From the NCBI RefSeq assembly GCF_000718515.1, contig NZ_JNZS01000022.1, positions 33,223-97,222 of the forward strand: a DNA stretch of 64,000 bases. Direction: 5' to 3'. Below, piece after piece: positions 43,097-54,222 of this stretch (within the stretch, counting starts at the first letter, position 1; every line of letters starts with the position of its first letter). Source of the stretch: Micromonospora parva (GTDB lineage Bacteria > Actinomycetota > Actinomycetes > Mycobacteriales > Micromonosporaceae). A model generated the notes under the pieces. That model ran no database searches. It saw only the letters and a program-made list of their open reading frames with translations, and had not been told where the DNA came from. Position numbers and translations under genes: made by a program.

Positions 43097-43495
43097 GTGC
43101 GCGAGATCGACAAGGTGGCCTGGATCCTCATCGAGGACGGCAGGGTGCTGAGCACCAGGTCCCAGGGGAAGGACGTCTGGTACCTACCGGGTGGAAAACG
43201 CGAGCCCGGCGAGACCGACCTGGAGACCCTGCGCCGGGAGATCGACGAGGAGTTGAGCGTCGAGGTCGACGTGTCCGGCGCCGTGCGCCTGGGCACCTTC
43301 ACCGCTCAGGCACACGGCCACGCGACCGGCACCACGGTGCGGATGACCTGCTACCGAGCCGGCTACCAGGGCCGGCTTCGGCCGGCGAGCGAGATCGCCG
43401 AGATGGCCTGGCTCGGGTACGCCGACCGGCACCGCACCTCGGCGGTCGACCAGATCATCTTTGACCACCTGCTGGCCGAGGGGCTGCTGACCTAG
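43097..43495 (+). CDS. Nudix hydrolase
   Basis: A 132-residue Nudix protein. The Nudix box reads GGKREPGETDLETLRREIDE followed by ELSV, matching GX5EX7REUXEE, with the metal-binding glutamates in place. It would hydrolyse a nucleoside-diphosphate-linked substrate. GTG at 43097 is preferred for the AAGGAG in front and the family length. It lies 52 bases after the glycosidase gene but shows no functional link to it. Confidence 0.87.
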   Translation: MREIDKVAWILIEDGRVLSTRSQGKDVWYLPGGKREPGETDLETLRREIDEELSVEVDVSGAVRLGTFTAQAHGHATGTTVRMTCYRAGYQGRLRPASEIAEMAWLGYADRHRTSAVDQIIFDHLLAEGLLT

Positions 43496-43535
43496 CGCCA
43501 GTTTGTCGCGCCCGGCCAGGGGTAACCGCCCGAGC

Positions 43536-44042
43536 GTGACCGACGGCGACGGGTTCCCGTACTTCATCGACGCGGTGTCCAACCGGTCCGGCCTGCCGGC
43601 CGAGCAGGCCGCGGTGCTCGCCCGGGTCGTACTCCAGACCATTGCCGAACGGGTGATCGGCAGCGCGCCCGGCGACCCGGTGGGGCACCTACCGGACGAG
43701 GTCGGCGGCTACCTGAGCGGCCCAGCCCCGGATGCGGCCGGGACCGGCGGACCGACCCCGGATCCGGTGGTGCCCGTCGGCTCGGACCCCGGCATGGACG
43801 CGATCCACACCGGCCTGGGTCTGGATGGCGGTGGCGCCACCGCCGTTCCGCCGCCGCCGGACGCCGGCCCCGCCGAGTTCCTGCGGCTGGTGGGAGAGCG
43901 CGCCGGGGTGGACCCGGCCACCGCCCGGGCCGGAACCGGGGCCGTCTTCGCCACCCTGCGGTCGGCGATGACGGTACGGGAGTTCCGGGAGATGGTGGCG
44001 CGACTGCCGCGCGACGGCGGCGGCAGCCCCAAGTTCCCGTAG
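43536..44042 (+). CDS. DUF2267-like protein with two half-domains
   Basis: A 168-residue protein. Two similar helical modules, FIDAVSNRSGLPAEQAAVLA near residue 9 and FLRLVGERAGVDPATARAGT near 112, are separated by a proline/glycine-rich linker. Each resembles the DUF2267 pattern, in which the second half ends VREFREMVARLP. The GTG at 43536 is chosen at the conserved beginning; a TTG at 43503 is an alternative. The function of DUF2267 is not known to me. Confidence 0.65.
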   Translation: MTDGDGFPYFIDAVSNRSGLPAEQAAVLARVVLQTIAERVIGSAPGDPVGHLPDEVGGYLSGPAPDAAGTGGPTPDPVVPVGSDPGMDAIHTGLGLDGGGATAVPPPPDAGPAEFLRLVGERAGVDPATARAGTGAVFATLRSAMTVREFREMVARLPRDGGGSPKFP

Positions 44043-44265
44043 TCCGGCCCGTACCCGCCCTGACCGGCCCCTGCGGCGAGGTCCGCTCGCGTCGCACGGG
44101 GTTGATGGGTCAGCGCCGCGTTCGGTACTTTCGCCTCTCATGCCGAGCAGTGCGGGGGCAACGCGATGGCAGAGCTGTCTGGTCCGAGCGGGCAGAGCAC
44201 CACCGGGTGGCCGACCGATCACGACTGGTCCGCCCGCACCCACGACGACCAGATCCGCTGACGCC

Positions 44266-47094
44266 GTGTGGCGAATGGTCCGGTCGCAGCTGCGGAACAC
44301 TCCCGGCCGATCGCTGGCGATGTTCGCCGCTGTCCTGATGGCGACCACCGGTTTCACGGTGCTGACCGGTGCCGCGAGCACCTCCCGGCTGGTCGCGAGC
44401 GGCTCCGTCGACGGGCAGTTCCGGCCGTCGTACGACATTCTGGTGCACCCTGCGGCACCGGTCACCGGCCTGCTGCATCAGGACCGACCCACCGCGGCCT
44501 ACGGCGGCATCGCGCTGGAGCAGTGGCGGCAGATCGAACAGGTCCCCGGCGTCGAGGTGGCCGCACCGCTGGCGGTCCTCGGAATCGCCGACATCCAACC
44601 CGACCTGCGGGTGGACGTGACAGAGCAGGTCGACCGGGCGGCCGAGCGGCAGGTCATCGAGATCGCCCGCCGGATCAGCGGGGACCGCGGACTGAGCACG
44701 GTGACGGCCGCGCCGGCCTACATCTACGTGTCCCGGCGGCCCCTGGTGCCGCTGGCCGACCTGAACAGTCAGGCGTTCATCTACGCCGACGGCACCCGGG
44801 TTCGCCAGCCCACGTCCGCCGCCGAGTGCCCCGGCACCGGTGGCGGCGGCCCGCTGGAGGTGCAGCCGGACGGCCGGCGTCGGCAGGTGTGCGACATCGC
44901 GGCGGGCAGCTTCGACCCGGACGCCCGGCGCACCCAGGTCAGCACCATCGAGGCGTACCAGTTGCTCCCCGACGGCACCTTCCGGCGTGCCTCCGTGTTC
45001 ACCTCCGGCCGACCGGCGTCAGTGGTGCCGGCGACCGCCCGGCTGGAGATCCAGCTGCCGTCGGTGGCACCGGCGGTGATCGCCGCGATCGATCCGGCGG
45101 CTGAGGCGCGCCTGGTCGGCCTCGATCAGGCGGTGCGTCAGGGCCGCTACCTGACCGGTGTCGACGCCGTCGCCTCGGCGGGCCGCGTCGCGGGGACTTC
45201 CGCCCTGCCGCCGAGCGGCCCGGCCGGCCGGACGCTGCCGGTGCTCGCCGCCGACACCCTCGCCGTGGACGAGCGGATGGACATCTCCGTGTCCCGGCTG
45301 ACCGGCCGGGTCGCCGACCAGGTGCCCGGCACCGCGACGCAGGCGCTCTGGCCGCTGCTGAACGCCTCGGCAAAGGGGCCGTCGCAGCCGGCCCGGCACG
45401 ACCTGGCGCGGCTCTACCGCGCCCGGCTCGATGCCGCAGTGGCCGAGCGCGCTCCACTCTCCGCCATGATGACCCTGCTCCGGCCTGGACCGCCGACCTA
45501 CGCGCCGCAGCCGGACGGGAGCGACCAGCTGCTGCCCCGATCCGACGGGCCCGACGCGGCCGACCCGACGATCGACGACGCGTGGCGGGACTCGTGGCTC
45601 GCTACCGGCGGTGTCGCCACCGGGGATCCGGTGAGCCTGGTCGACCGGTCGGGGTGGTCGGTCGCCCCGGTGGGCAGTTTCACGCCCGACGCGCTCGAAT
45701 CCGCCGCCGGCGCCGCGCAGCAGGCACTCGACCTCTACCGTCCGACCCCGCCGGTGGGTGCCGACGCGCGCTCGCGTGATCTGCTCGGCGACCGTCCACT
45801 GCTTGCCACAGACGACCCGCTCGGTTACCCGCGCCACCCGCCCAGCCTGGTGACCAGCCTGACCGCCGCCGGCGAGCTGTACGCGAGCGTCGCGCCGGCG
45901 TTGGCCGCCGCCCCGCTGAGTTCCGTGCGGATCCGGGTCGCCGGGATCGACCGGTTCGACGCGGTGGCCCGGGAGCGGGTCCGGATGGTGGCGGACGAGG
46001 TCGTACGGCAGACCGGCCTCACCGTCGAGGTGGTCCTGGGTGGATCGACGGTACGCAGTCCGGTGCTGCTACCCGCTGGCGAGTTCGGTCGCCCCGACCT
46101 GAACCTGGCGGAAGCGCGTACCCGCAAGGGTGTGGCGACCGAGATCGTCACCGCCGTCGATCGGAAGAACATCCTGCTGCTGGGGCTGCTGCTGGTGGTC
46201 TGCGTTCTGCTCGTCGGCAACGCGGTCTCCACGGCGGTTCGGGTCCGCAGACGCGAACTGGCCGTCCTGGCCTGCATCGGTTGGCCGGGCTGGCGGCTGA
46301 GCATGCTGATCCTCGCCGAGACCACGGCGCTCGGGCTGACGGCGGGCGTGCTCGGCGCCGGCCTGTCGGTGCTGCTCGGTCGGTTTGCCGGGGTGCAGGT
46401 CTCCGGTGCGGTGACACTGCTGTGCGTGCCGCTCGCGGTGCTGCTGACCGCGGCGGCCAGTGCCCTGCCCGCACTGCGGGCCGCCCGGACCCGGTCGGCG
46501 GAGGCGCTACACCCGAGCGTGACACCGGCCCGACGAGCCGCGGCGGGAAGCCTCGCCGGGCTCGCGGTGGCCAATCTCCGACGGGCACCCGCGCGTACGA
46601 TCGCCGGCGCGACGAGCCTGGCGGCGGGCGTCGGCGCGGTGACGCTGATCCTGGCGGCGCTCTGGGCGTTCAACGACGGCATGGTGGGTTCGCTGCTCGG
46701 TGAGGCGGTCTCCGTGCAGGTGCGCGACGTGGATCTGGTGGCGGTCGGCGGGGTGCTGCTGTTCGGGGTGCTCGGCGTGGCCGACGTGCTGTACCTCAAC
46801 GTGCGGGAACGCTCGGCGGAGTTCGCCACGCTCCAGGCCGTGGGCTGGCCCGACCTCACGCTCAACCGCCTCGTGGTCTACGAGGCGCTCGGCGTCGGCG
46901 CGCTCGGCTGCGTCCTCGGGGTCGCCGCCGGTCTCGGCTCGGTCGCCCTGCTGGTCGGCCGGGTGGACGGACGGCTGGCGTTGGTGGCGCTGGCCGTCAC
47001 GGGGGCGGCGCTGTTGCTCACCGTGCTCACCGCGCTCGTGCCGGCGATCCTGATCCGACGGTTGCCGATCGCCGATCTCCTCGGCGAGCAGTGA
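44266..47094 (+). CDS. Large FtsX-family ABC permease
   Basis: About 942 residues. There is a transmembrane helix at residues 20-40 (LAMFAAVLMATTGFTVLTGA), a long outside region of about 580 residues, and then two clusters of hydrophobic helices in the last 330 residues with FtsX cores (LAVLACIGWPGWRLSMLILA and FATLQAVGWPDLTLNRLVVY). This is the MacB/LolC-like layout used for lipid, peptide or envelope substrates. No ATPase gene is adjacent. The start is uncertain: GTG 44266, ATG 44275, or an ATG at 44140 with a non-conserved leader. Confidence 0.85.
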   Translation: MWRMVRSQLRNTPGRSLAMFAAVLMATTGFTVLTGAASTSRLVASGSVDGQFRPSYDILVHPAAPVTGLLHQDRPTAAYGGIALEQWRQIEQVPGVEVAAPLAVLGIADIQPDLRVDVTEQVDRAAERQVIEIARRISGDRGLSTVTAAPAYIYVSRRPLVPLADLNSQAFIYADGTRVRQPTSAAECPGTGGGGPLEVQPDGRRRQVCDIAAGSFDPDARRTQVSTIEAYQLLPDGTFRRASVFTSGRPASVVPATARLEIQLPSVAPAVIAAIDPAAEARLVGLDQAVRQGRYLTGVDAVASAGRVAGTSALPPSGPAGRTLPVLAADTLAVDERMDISVSRLTGRVADQVPGTATQALWPLLNASAKGPSQPARHDLARLYRARLDAAVAERAPLSAMMTLLRPGPPTYAPQPDGSDQLLPRSDGPDAADPTIDDAWRDSWLATGGVATGDPVSLVDRSGWSVAPVGSFTPDALESAAGAAQQALDLYRPTPPVGADARSRDLLGDRPLLATDDPLGYPRHPPSLVTSLTAAGELYASVAPALAAAPLSSVRIRVAGIDRFDAVARERVRMVADEVVRQTGLTVEVVLGGSTVRSPVLLPAGEFGRPDLNLAEARTRKGVATEIVTAVDRKNILLLGLLLVVCVLLVGNAVSTAVRVRRRELAVLACIGWPGWRLSMLILAETTALGLTAGVLGAGLSVLLGRFAGVQVSGAVTLLCVPLAVLLTAAASALPALRAARTRSAEALHPSVTPARRAAAGSLAGLAVANLRRAPARTIAGATSLAAGVGAVTLILAALWAFNDGMVGSLLGEAVSVQVRDVDLVAVGGVLLFGVLGVADVLYLNVRERSAEFATLQAVGWPDLTLNRLVVYEALGVGALGCVLGVAAGLGSVALLVGRVDGRLALVALAVTGAALLLTVLTALVPAILIRRLPIADLLGEQ

Positions 47095-47127
47095 CGAGGA
47101 CTCGGGCCACGGCTCGCCGCTCCGGGG

Positions 47128-48366
47128 TCACCGGTCGGCGGCGTCAGCCTCGGGCAGCTCCTCCGGCTCGCTGATCCATGCGGAGAAGACCGGCACCGCG
47201 TGCCACGGTCCGGTGCCACCGTCGCCCCGGGTGTCGGTGGCGACCGCCACGACGGCGTACGGGTGACCGAAGCGCAGCTCGGCGGTGCGGGCGACGCCCT
47301 CCGGCGGCAGACTGGTCAGCCCGAACATCCCGGTCACCGCCGCCGCCTCGAAGCCGTACCGGCCGAACCGGGCCATCGCCGTCTGTCGCGCCTCGACGTT
47401 CTCGATCGGCAGCGCCAACGTCTTCGCCACTGTTGCCGACGCGGCCGGGAAGCCGAGCGCCGGGGCGGTCAGGTCGTGCTCGCTGTGGGCCGACCAGCAG
47501 GGGAGTACGGCGTGGTGTCGCTCCTCGCGGCCGCCGGCGGCCCGGGTGCGTACCCGCTGCTCGGTGACCGTCCACAGGGGAGTATCGCCGAGCGGCAGGT
47601 CGAACAGGGATCGGCTGTCGGCCGGTTGCGCGCCGTCGGCCGCGCCGGCGCTGAGGTCGTACGCGACGGCCAGCACGTCGGCCGGCGGCACCTGCGGCGC
47701 GGCGGCCACCGAGACCACCACCAGCCCCGCGCCGTCGGTTGTCCGGGCCGGCGCGGCGTGCACGATCACGTCACCGGCCCGCGCGGTGGTGACGATGGCA
47801 CACCGGTGGCCCTGGCTCGGGCTGCGCAGCGCCCGCCGCAGCTGGCCGGCCCACGGGCTGCCGGCGCCGAGTGCGCGGGCGTCGGCGACGTCGAACGGGG
47901 TGGCCCAGGACACCCGGGTGGCCAACGCGCTGGCCAGGGCCAGCACCACGTCCGGCCCGACCCGCAGGGGGAACGCCTCGATCAGGCCGAGGGTGTGCTC
48001 ACGCGCCCAGGCGTCCAACCCGGCCTGGTCGGGCAGGACGCCGACGGCGGTGGTGGTGGGCAGCGCGGCCCGCCACGCGGCCGGCCCGTTGACCTGCCCC
48101 GGCCGGTGCCAGAGCGCGGTGGCGGCCCCGACCAGCGGGTGTGGCGCGTCCAGCAGGGTTCGGGCGACCTCGGCGGCGTCCGCCGGGTCGGTGCCCAGGG
48201 CGTGCGTCAGGTCCCTGGTGGCCGGGTCGGAGGTGCCCGCCGCGGCGGCGCAGACCGCGAGCAGTAGCCAGGCTCCGAGCGGGGACGCGACGTGATGCCG
48301 GTCGCCGATCGTCGCGTGCAGCCGTGCGGCGTACGCGGAGAGGGGCCCGTGCAGCGCTGTCGTCAT
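47128..48366 (-). CDS. Serpin-like protein
   Basis: A 412-residue protein with serpin features. The C-terminal third has FGFPAAS-like and FEAAAVTGMFGLTSLPPEGV before ELRFGHPYAVVAVATDTRG, which resembles the hinge-to-breach region of bacterial serpins. The reactive-loop hinge EAAAVTG is near residue 350 and lacks the Thr-Ala-Ala run of strong inhibitors. There is no signal peptide. Inhibitory activity is therefore unsure. It stands alone between an FtsX and a Nudix gene. Confidence 0.65.
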   Translation of the reverse strand: MTTALHGPLSAYAARLHATIGDRHHVASPLGAWLLLAVCAAAAGTSDPATRDLTHALGTDPADAAEVARTLLDAPHPLVGAATALWHRPGQVNGPAAWRAALPTTTAVGVLPDQAGLDAWAREHTLGLIEAFPLRVGPDVVLALASALATRVSWATPFDVADARALGAGSPWAGQLRRALRSPSQGHRCAIVTTARAGDVIVHAAPARTTDGAGLVVVSVAAAPQVPPADVLAVAYDLSAGAADGAQPADSRSLFDLPLGDTPLWTVTEQRVRTRAAGGREERHHAVLPCWSAHSEHDLTAPALGFPAASATVAKTLALPIENVEARQTAMARFGRYGFEAAAVTGMFGLTSLPPEGVARTAELRFGHPYAVVAVATDTRGDGGTGPWHAVPVFSAWISEPEELPEADAADR

Positions 48367-48392
48367 GCCCCTACTCTGCCCGCCGGCCTGGC

Positions 48393-48908
48393 TCACGACC
48401 ACAGCTCGAACGGCTCGTCGATCTCCGTGCCGGCGAGGAACGGGGTGATCAGCCGAGGGAGCTGCCCGGGGTAGAACCGTTCCCGGCTGGCCACCACCTC
48501 GGGCAACGGCCACCAGCGGAAGCCGAAGTAGTCCTCCCGCTCGTAGTCGAGCCGGTGCGTCTCGTCCACGTCCGGGCCGGGGCCGGCCAGTCGGACGGCG
48601 ACGACAACCTCGTCCTGCAGGTGCCGTACCTGGCGGTGCAGGAAGCTGGCCCGGCGCCGCCAGGTCGGCGCGCCCACCTGGTCGGCGCTGACCACGATGC
48701 CGGTCTCCTCCCGCAGCTCCCGCACCGCCGTGTCGCGATGGGTCTCACCGGGATCCATGCCGCCGCCCGGCAGCTCCCACCAGGTGCCCAAACGGGGGTG
48801 GTCCGGGTCCCGGGTGTGGAACAGCAGGACCCGTTCGGTGCCGTCGGTGACCACCAGCCGCACCGCACGTCGCTCAAGGATCGGCAGGTCGCGGGGGAGC
48901 TCGTCCAT
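48393..48908 (-). CDS. Nudix hydrolase
   Basis: A 171-residue Nudix protein. The box GGGMDPGETHRDTAVRELRE followed by ETGI is complete. The WELPGGGM entry and the later EDYFGFRWWPLPEV are typical of MutT-like phosphohydrolases. It lies 26 bases before the serpin-like gene on the same strand and could share its transcript. The substrate is unknown. Confidence 0.87.
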   Translation of the reverse strand: MDELPRDLPILERRAVRLVVTDGTERVLLFHTRDPDHPRLGTWWELPGGGMDPGETHRDTAVRELREETGIVVSADQVGAPTWRRRASFLHRQVRHLQDEVVVAVRLAGPGPDVDETHRLDYEREDYFGFRWWPLPEVVASRERFYPGQLPRLITPFLAGTEIDEPFELWS

Positions 48909-48959
48909 CGGGCCAGTCTGTCGCACCCGCCCGTCACGGCGGCGGGTAGGCTGCCCGCC

Positions 48960-49451
48960 GTGGCTGGTCTGTTGAGGAATGTCGCGGCGCGTATCTCCCG
49001 GGTGGGTGCGGTGATCCCGTCGCCCCGGCGTACCGGGCCGGCGCCCGCGCAGGTGGCTCGCCGTCGTCAGGTGAGCGCGTTGCAGCGTCGGGAGCTGACC
49101 TACGCCCCGGAGCGCGACGGTCAGGCCGACCCGGGCGAGATCGTCTGGACGTGGGTGCCGTACGAGGACGACCCCCGGCAGGGCAAGGATCGGCCGGTGC
49201 TGGTCGTCGGGCGCCACAGCCGGACCCTGTTCGGGCTGATGCTGTCCAGCCAGAGCGAGCGCGACGGGCAGCGGCACTGGTTCGCGCTCGGGCCGGGGGA
49301 GTGGGACCGCGACAACCGGCCGAGCTGGGTCCGGCTGGACCGGGTGCTCACCATGCGCGAGGACAGCATCCGCCGGGAGGGCGCCGTGTTGGACCGGCCC
49401 CGGTTCGACCGGGTCGGGCAGGCGTTGCGCGCCGGCTACGGCTGGCGCTGA
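48960..49451 (+). CDS. PemK/MazF-fold protein without an obvious antitoxin
   Basis: A 163-residue protein with a PemK-like domain over its last 115 residues: GEIVWTWVPYEDDPRQGKDR, PVLVVGRHSRTLFGLMLSSQ, and RLDRVLTMREDSIRREGAVL. In MazF-type ribonucleases the domain starts at the N terminus; here it follows a basic 45-residue extension. No small antitoxin gene precedes or follows it. It may be a housekeeping relative, so a toxic role should not be assumed. GTG at 48960 is divergent from the Nudix gene by 51 bases. Confidence 0.78.
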   Translation: MAGLLRNVAARISRVGAVIPSPRRTGPAPAQVARRRQVSALQRRELTYAPERDGQADPGEIVWTWVPYEDDPRQGKDRPVLVVGRHSRTLFGLMLSSQSERDGQRHWFALGPGEWDRDNRPSWVRLDRVLTMREDSIRREGAVLDRPRFDRVGQALRAGYGWR

Positions 49452-49532
49452 CCGCGCCGGGTCCAGCCGGGGCGGATCGGTAGCGAGCCGCGCGCCGGGC
49501 TTCCCCAGCGGTGGGGCACCTGGCGGTGAGGT

Positions 49533-50177
49533 CTATTCGCGGCTCGGGCCGACCCCGGCACCCTTCGCGTCCGGCGGCGGGTAGGGCTGGTCGGCGAGGA
49601 GCCGGGCCAGGTGTGCGGTGTTGAGCGCCAGAGCCTTGGTGGTGCGGCCGGTGGTGTCGGGCTTGGGGCCGGCGTCGCGGTAGTCCACTGTGTGCAGCGC
49701 CTCGCCGACCCAGTAGGTCGCGGCGGCGGCGGCAATGGTGAACCCGACCTCGTTGAGTGCCTGCTGCACCTCGCCGATGGTGTGGTGGGCGCCGTCCTCG
49801 TTGCCGACCACGGCGACGCCGGCCACCTTGCCGTAGGTGCGGAGGCGGCCCTTGGCGTCGGTCTCGGAGAGTTCGGCGTCGAGGCGTTCGAGGACCATCT
49901 TGCAGACGCTGGAGGGCTGACCGAGCCAGATCGGCGTGGCGATGATCAGCACCTGGGCTGCCATCAGTTTGGCGCGGATGGCCGGCCAACCGTCGCCGTC
50001 GCCCTCGTCCGTGGACACCCCGAAACGCACATCGTGATCGACTACCCGGATCATTTCGCCCTCCACGCCCTGCGTGGCCAACTCGGCGAGCACTTCCCGA
50101 CCGAGCTGCTCGGCGCTCGACGGCGCGGGCGACGGTTTGAGGGTGCAGTTGAGTACGAGGGCGCGGATGGTCGCCAC
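49533..50177 (-). CDS. NAD(P)H-dependent FMN reductase, flavodoxin fold
   Basis: A 214-residue flavodoxin-like protein. The phosphate-binding loop is LVLNCTLKPSPAPSSAEQLG at residues 7-26, then LIIATPIWLGQPSSVCKMVL near 78 and AGVAVVGNEDGAHHTIGEVQ near 120. This is the NADPH-dependent FMN-reductase/flavodoxin group. GTG at 50177 follows GAGAGGAA. It is divergent from the kinase-like gene. The role is probably quinone or flavin reduction. Confidence 0.85.
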   Translation of the reverse strand: MATIRALVLNCTLKPSPAPSSAEQLGREVLAELATQGVEGEMIRVVDHDVRFGVSTDEGDGDGWPAIRAKLMAAQVLIIATPIWLGQPSSVCKMVLERLDAELSETDAKGRLRTYGKVAGVAVVGNEDGAHHTIGEVQQALNEVGFTIAAAAATYWVGEALHTVDYRDAGPKPDTTGRTTKALALNTAHLARLLADQPYPPPDAKGAGVGPSRE

Positions 50178-50300
50178 GTCGGTTCCTCTCGGCGGTCGTA
50201 GCTGGTGCCGGTATCCCATACCCGGATAGGACGCCTCAGAACACCCCGGCGACCGGCAAAACCGCTGGGTCGGTGGCCGGAGCGCTGGCATGGTGTCCGC

Positions 50301-52929
<2,629 letters not shown>

Positions 52930-52933
52930 ACGG

Positions 52934-53596
52934 TCAGCGCTCGGTGAGGAACGCGCTGTCGACCAGTTGGCGGGGCGACCGGGCGCCCCCGAGGCTCTTG
53001 GCCTGGTACATGGCCGCGTCGGCGCGGCTGAGCGCGTCGGTGAGCTGGGCCGGGCCGGTCACCGGGGCCAGCCCGACGGAGGCGGTGACCCGGACGCTGC
53101 ACCCGCTCAGCCGGATCGGCGCGGCGACGGTCTCGCTGAGCCGGCGGGTCGAGTGCTCGATCCAGCGGCGGTCGACGGTGGGGCTGGAGAGCAGACCGGC
53201 GAACTCGTCGCCGCCGAGGCGGGCCACGAGGTTGTCCCCGGCGAAGCCGGCGAGCCGCTCGGCCACACTGATCAGCACCTGGTCGCCGGCGGCGTGCCCG
53301 TACCGGTCGTTGATCTGCTTGAAGTCGTCCAGGTCGAGCACCACGGCGATCAGCGGCTGGCCGGCGGCGTCGGTGAGCAGGGCGGCCGCCAGGCGGTAGA
53401 AGGCGCGTCGGTTGGGCAGCCCGGTGAGCGGGTCGTGGCTGGCGGCGTGCCGCTCGGCGGCCAACTCGGCCTGGAGGTGGCTGATCTCGGCCTCGGCGCG
53501 CACCGCCCGGCGGCGTAGTTGCCAGGAGGAGAGCAGCGCGCCGGCCGCGCAGACGCCGGAGGCGACACTCATCGGATCCGGCACGAACCCTCCCAT
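52934..53596 (-). CDS. Diguanylate cyclase (GGDEF)
   Basis: A 220-residue protein. A short hydrophobic N-terminal segment (residues 9-29) and a coiled coil (RAEAEISHLQAELAAERHA) lead into a GGDEF domain beginning HDPLTGLPNRRAF. The active site is RLGGDEFAG near residue 143, intact, so cyclic di-GMP synthesis is likely. An inhibitory RxxD site five residues before it is not seen. ATG at 53596 has GGAGG upstream; longer readings are possible. It ends four bases from rox, convergently. Confidence 0.87.
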   Translation of the reverse strand: MGGFVPDPMSVASGVCAAGALLSSWQLRRRAVRAEAEISHLQAELAAERHAASHDPLTGLPNRRAFYRLAAALLTDAAGQPLIAVVLDLDDFKQINDRYGHAAGDQVLISVAERLAGFAGDNLVARLGGDEFAGLLSSPTVDRRWIEHSTRRLSETVAAPIRLSGCSVRVTASVGLAPVTGPAQLTDALSRADAAMYQAKSLGGARSPRQLVDSAFLTER

Positions 53597-53848
53597 CGCC
53601 GCGACCGCCTCCAGCCTTCGGTTGACGCGGCGCGCCGCGTCGGGCCCAGTTTTGCCTGATCGTTGCCCGTGTGGGGGTAACACAAAGTGAACGGATGGGC
53701 ACCGATCATGTGCGTTATCATGCTCGCCGTCGGATGCAGATGCAATAGCAGATGCACGTGCAGAACCGTCCAATGTCGATACCGCACCCCCTCGCCGTTA
53801 CCGCTCCTCCCACGGCCACCGGCGGGCTCGTAACAGAAAGACGCCTCC

Positions 53849-54088
53849 ATGCATCAGCCACCCAATGGCGTACCGATCCCTCAGTTGCCCCCGCTGAGCT
53901 GGCAGAAGAGCCGCCGCAGCAATCCCAGCGGCAACTGCGTCGAACTCGCCGAGCTGCCCGGGGGAGCGGGCATAGCGGTCCGCAACTCACGACACCCGGA
54001 GGGGCCGGCCCTGATCTACACCGTGGACGAGATCGCCGCCTTCGTTCTCGGCGCGCGGGACGGTGACTTCGACCACCTGATCAACTGA
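53849..54088 (+). CDS. DUF397 protein, likely partner of the XRE regulator
   Basis: A 79-residue protein. The DUF397 core is seen: SWQKSRRSNPSGNCVELAEL, then GIAVRNSRHPEGPALIYTVD and EIAAFVLGARDGDFDHLI. In Streptomyces and relatives such proteins are encoded beside XRE/DUF5753 regulators and act as their partners or antitoxin-like antagonists. The XRE gene starts 134 bases downstream on the same strand. The AT-richer upstream gap (53597-53848) has GATGCA-type repeats near 53730-53755 but no further gene. Confidence 0.88.
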   Translation: MHQPPNGVPIPQLPPLSWQKSRRSNPSGNCVELAELPGGAGIAVRNSRHPEGPALIYTVDEIAAFVLGARDGDFDHLIN

Positions 54089-54222
54089 CCGTCGGTTGTC
54101 CCGGCGACGGGACTTATTCACCGACGTGGAGGAGTTCACCTCACTGTCGGTCCATGGCATGCTTACACGTCGGCCGGGCCGGGGCGCCCGGCCGCCGTGG
54201 GTCGGTGTCCGGAGGTCCGCAC

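Noticed and set aside
48960..49451. A toxin-antitoxin locus at the PemK-like gene
   Set aside because: No candidate antitoxin lies on either side; the neighbours are Nudix and flavin-reductase genes.
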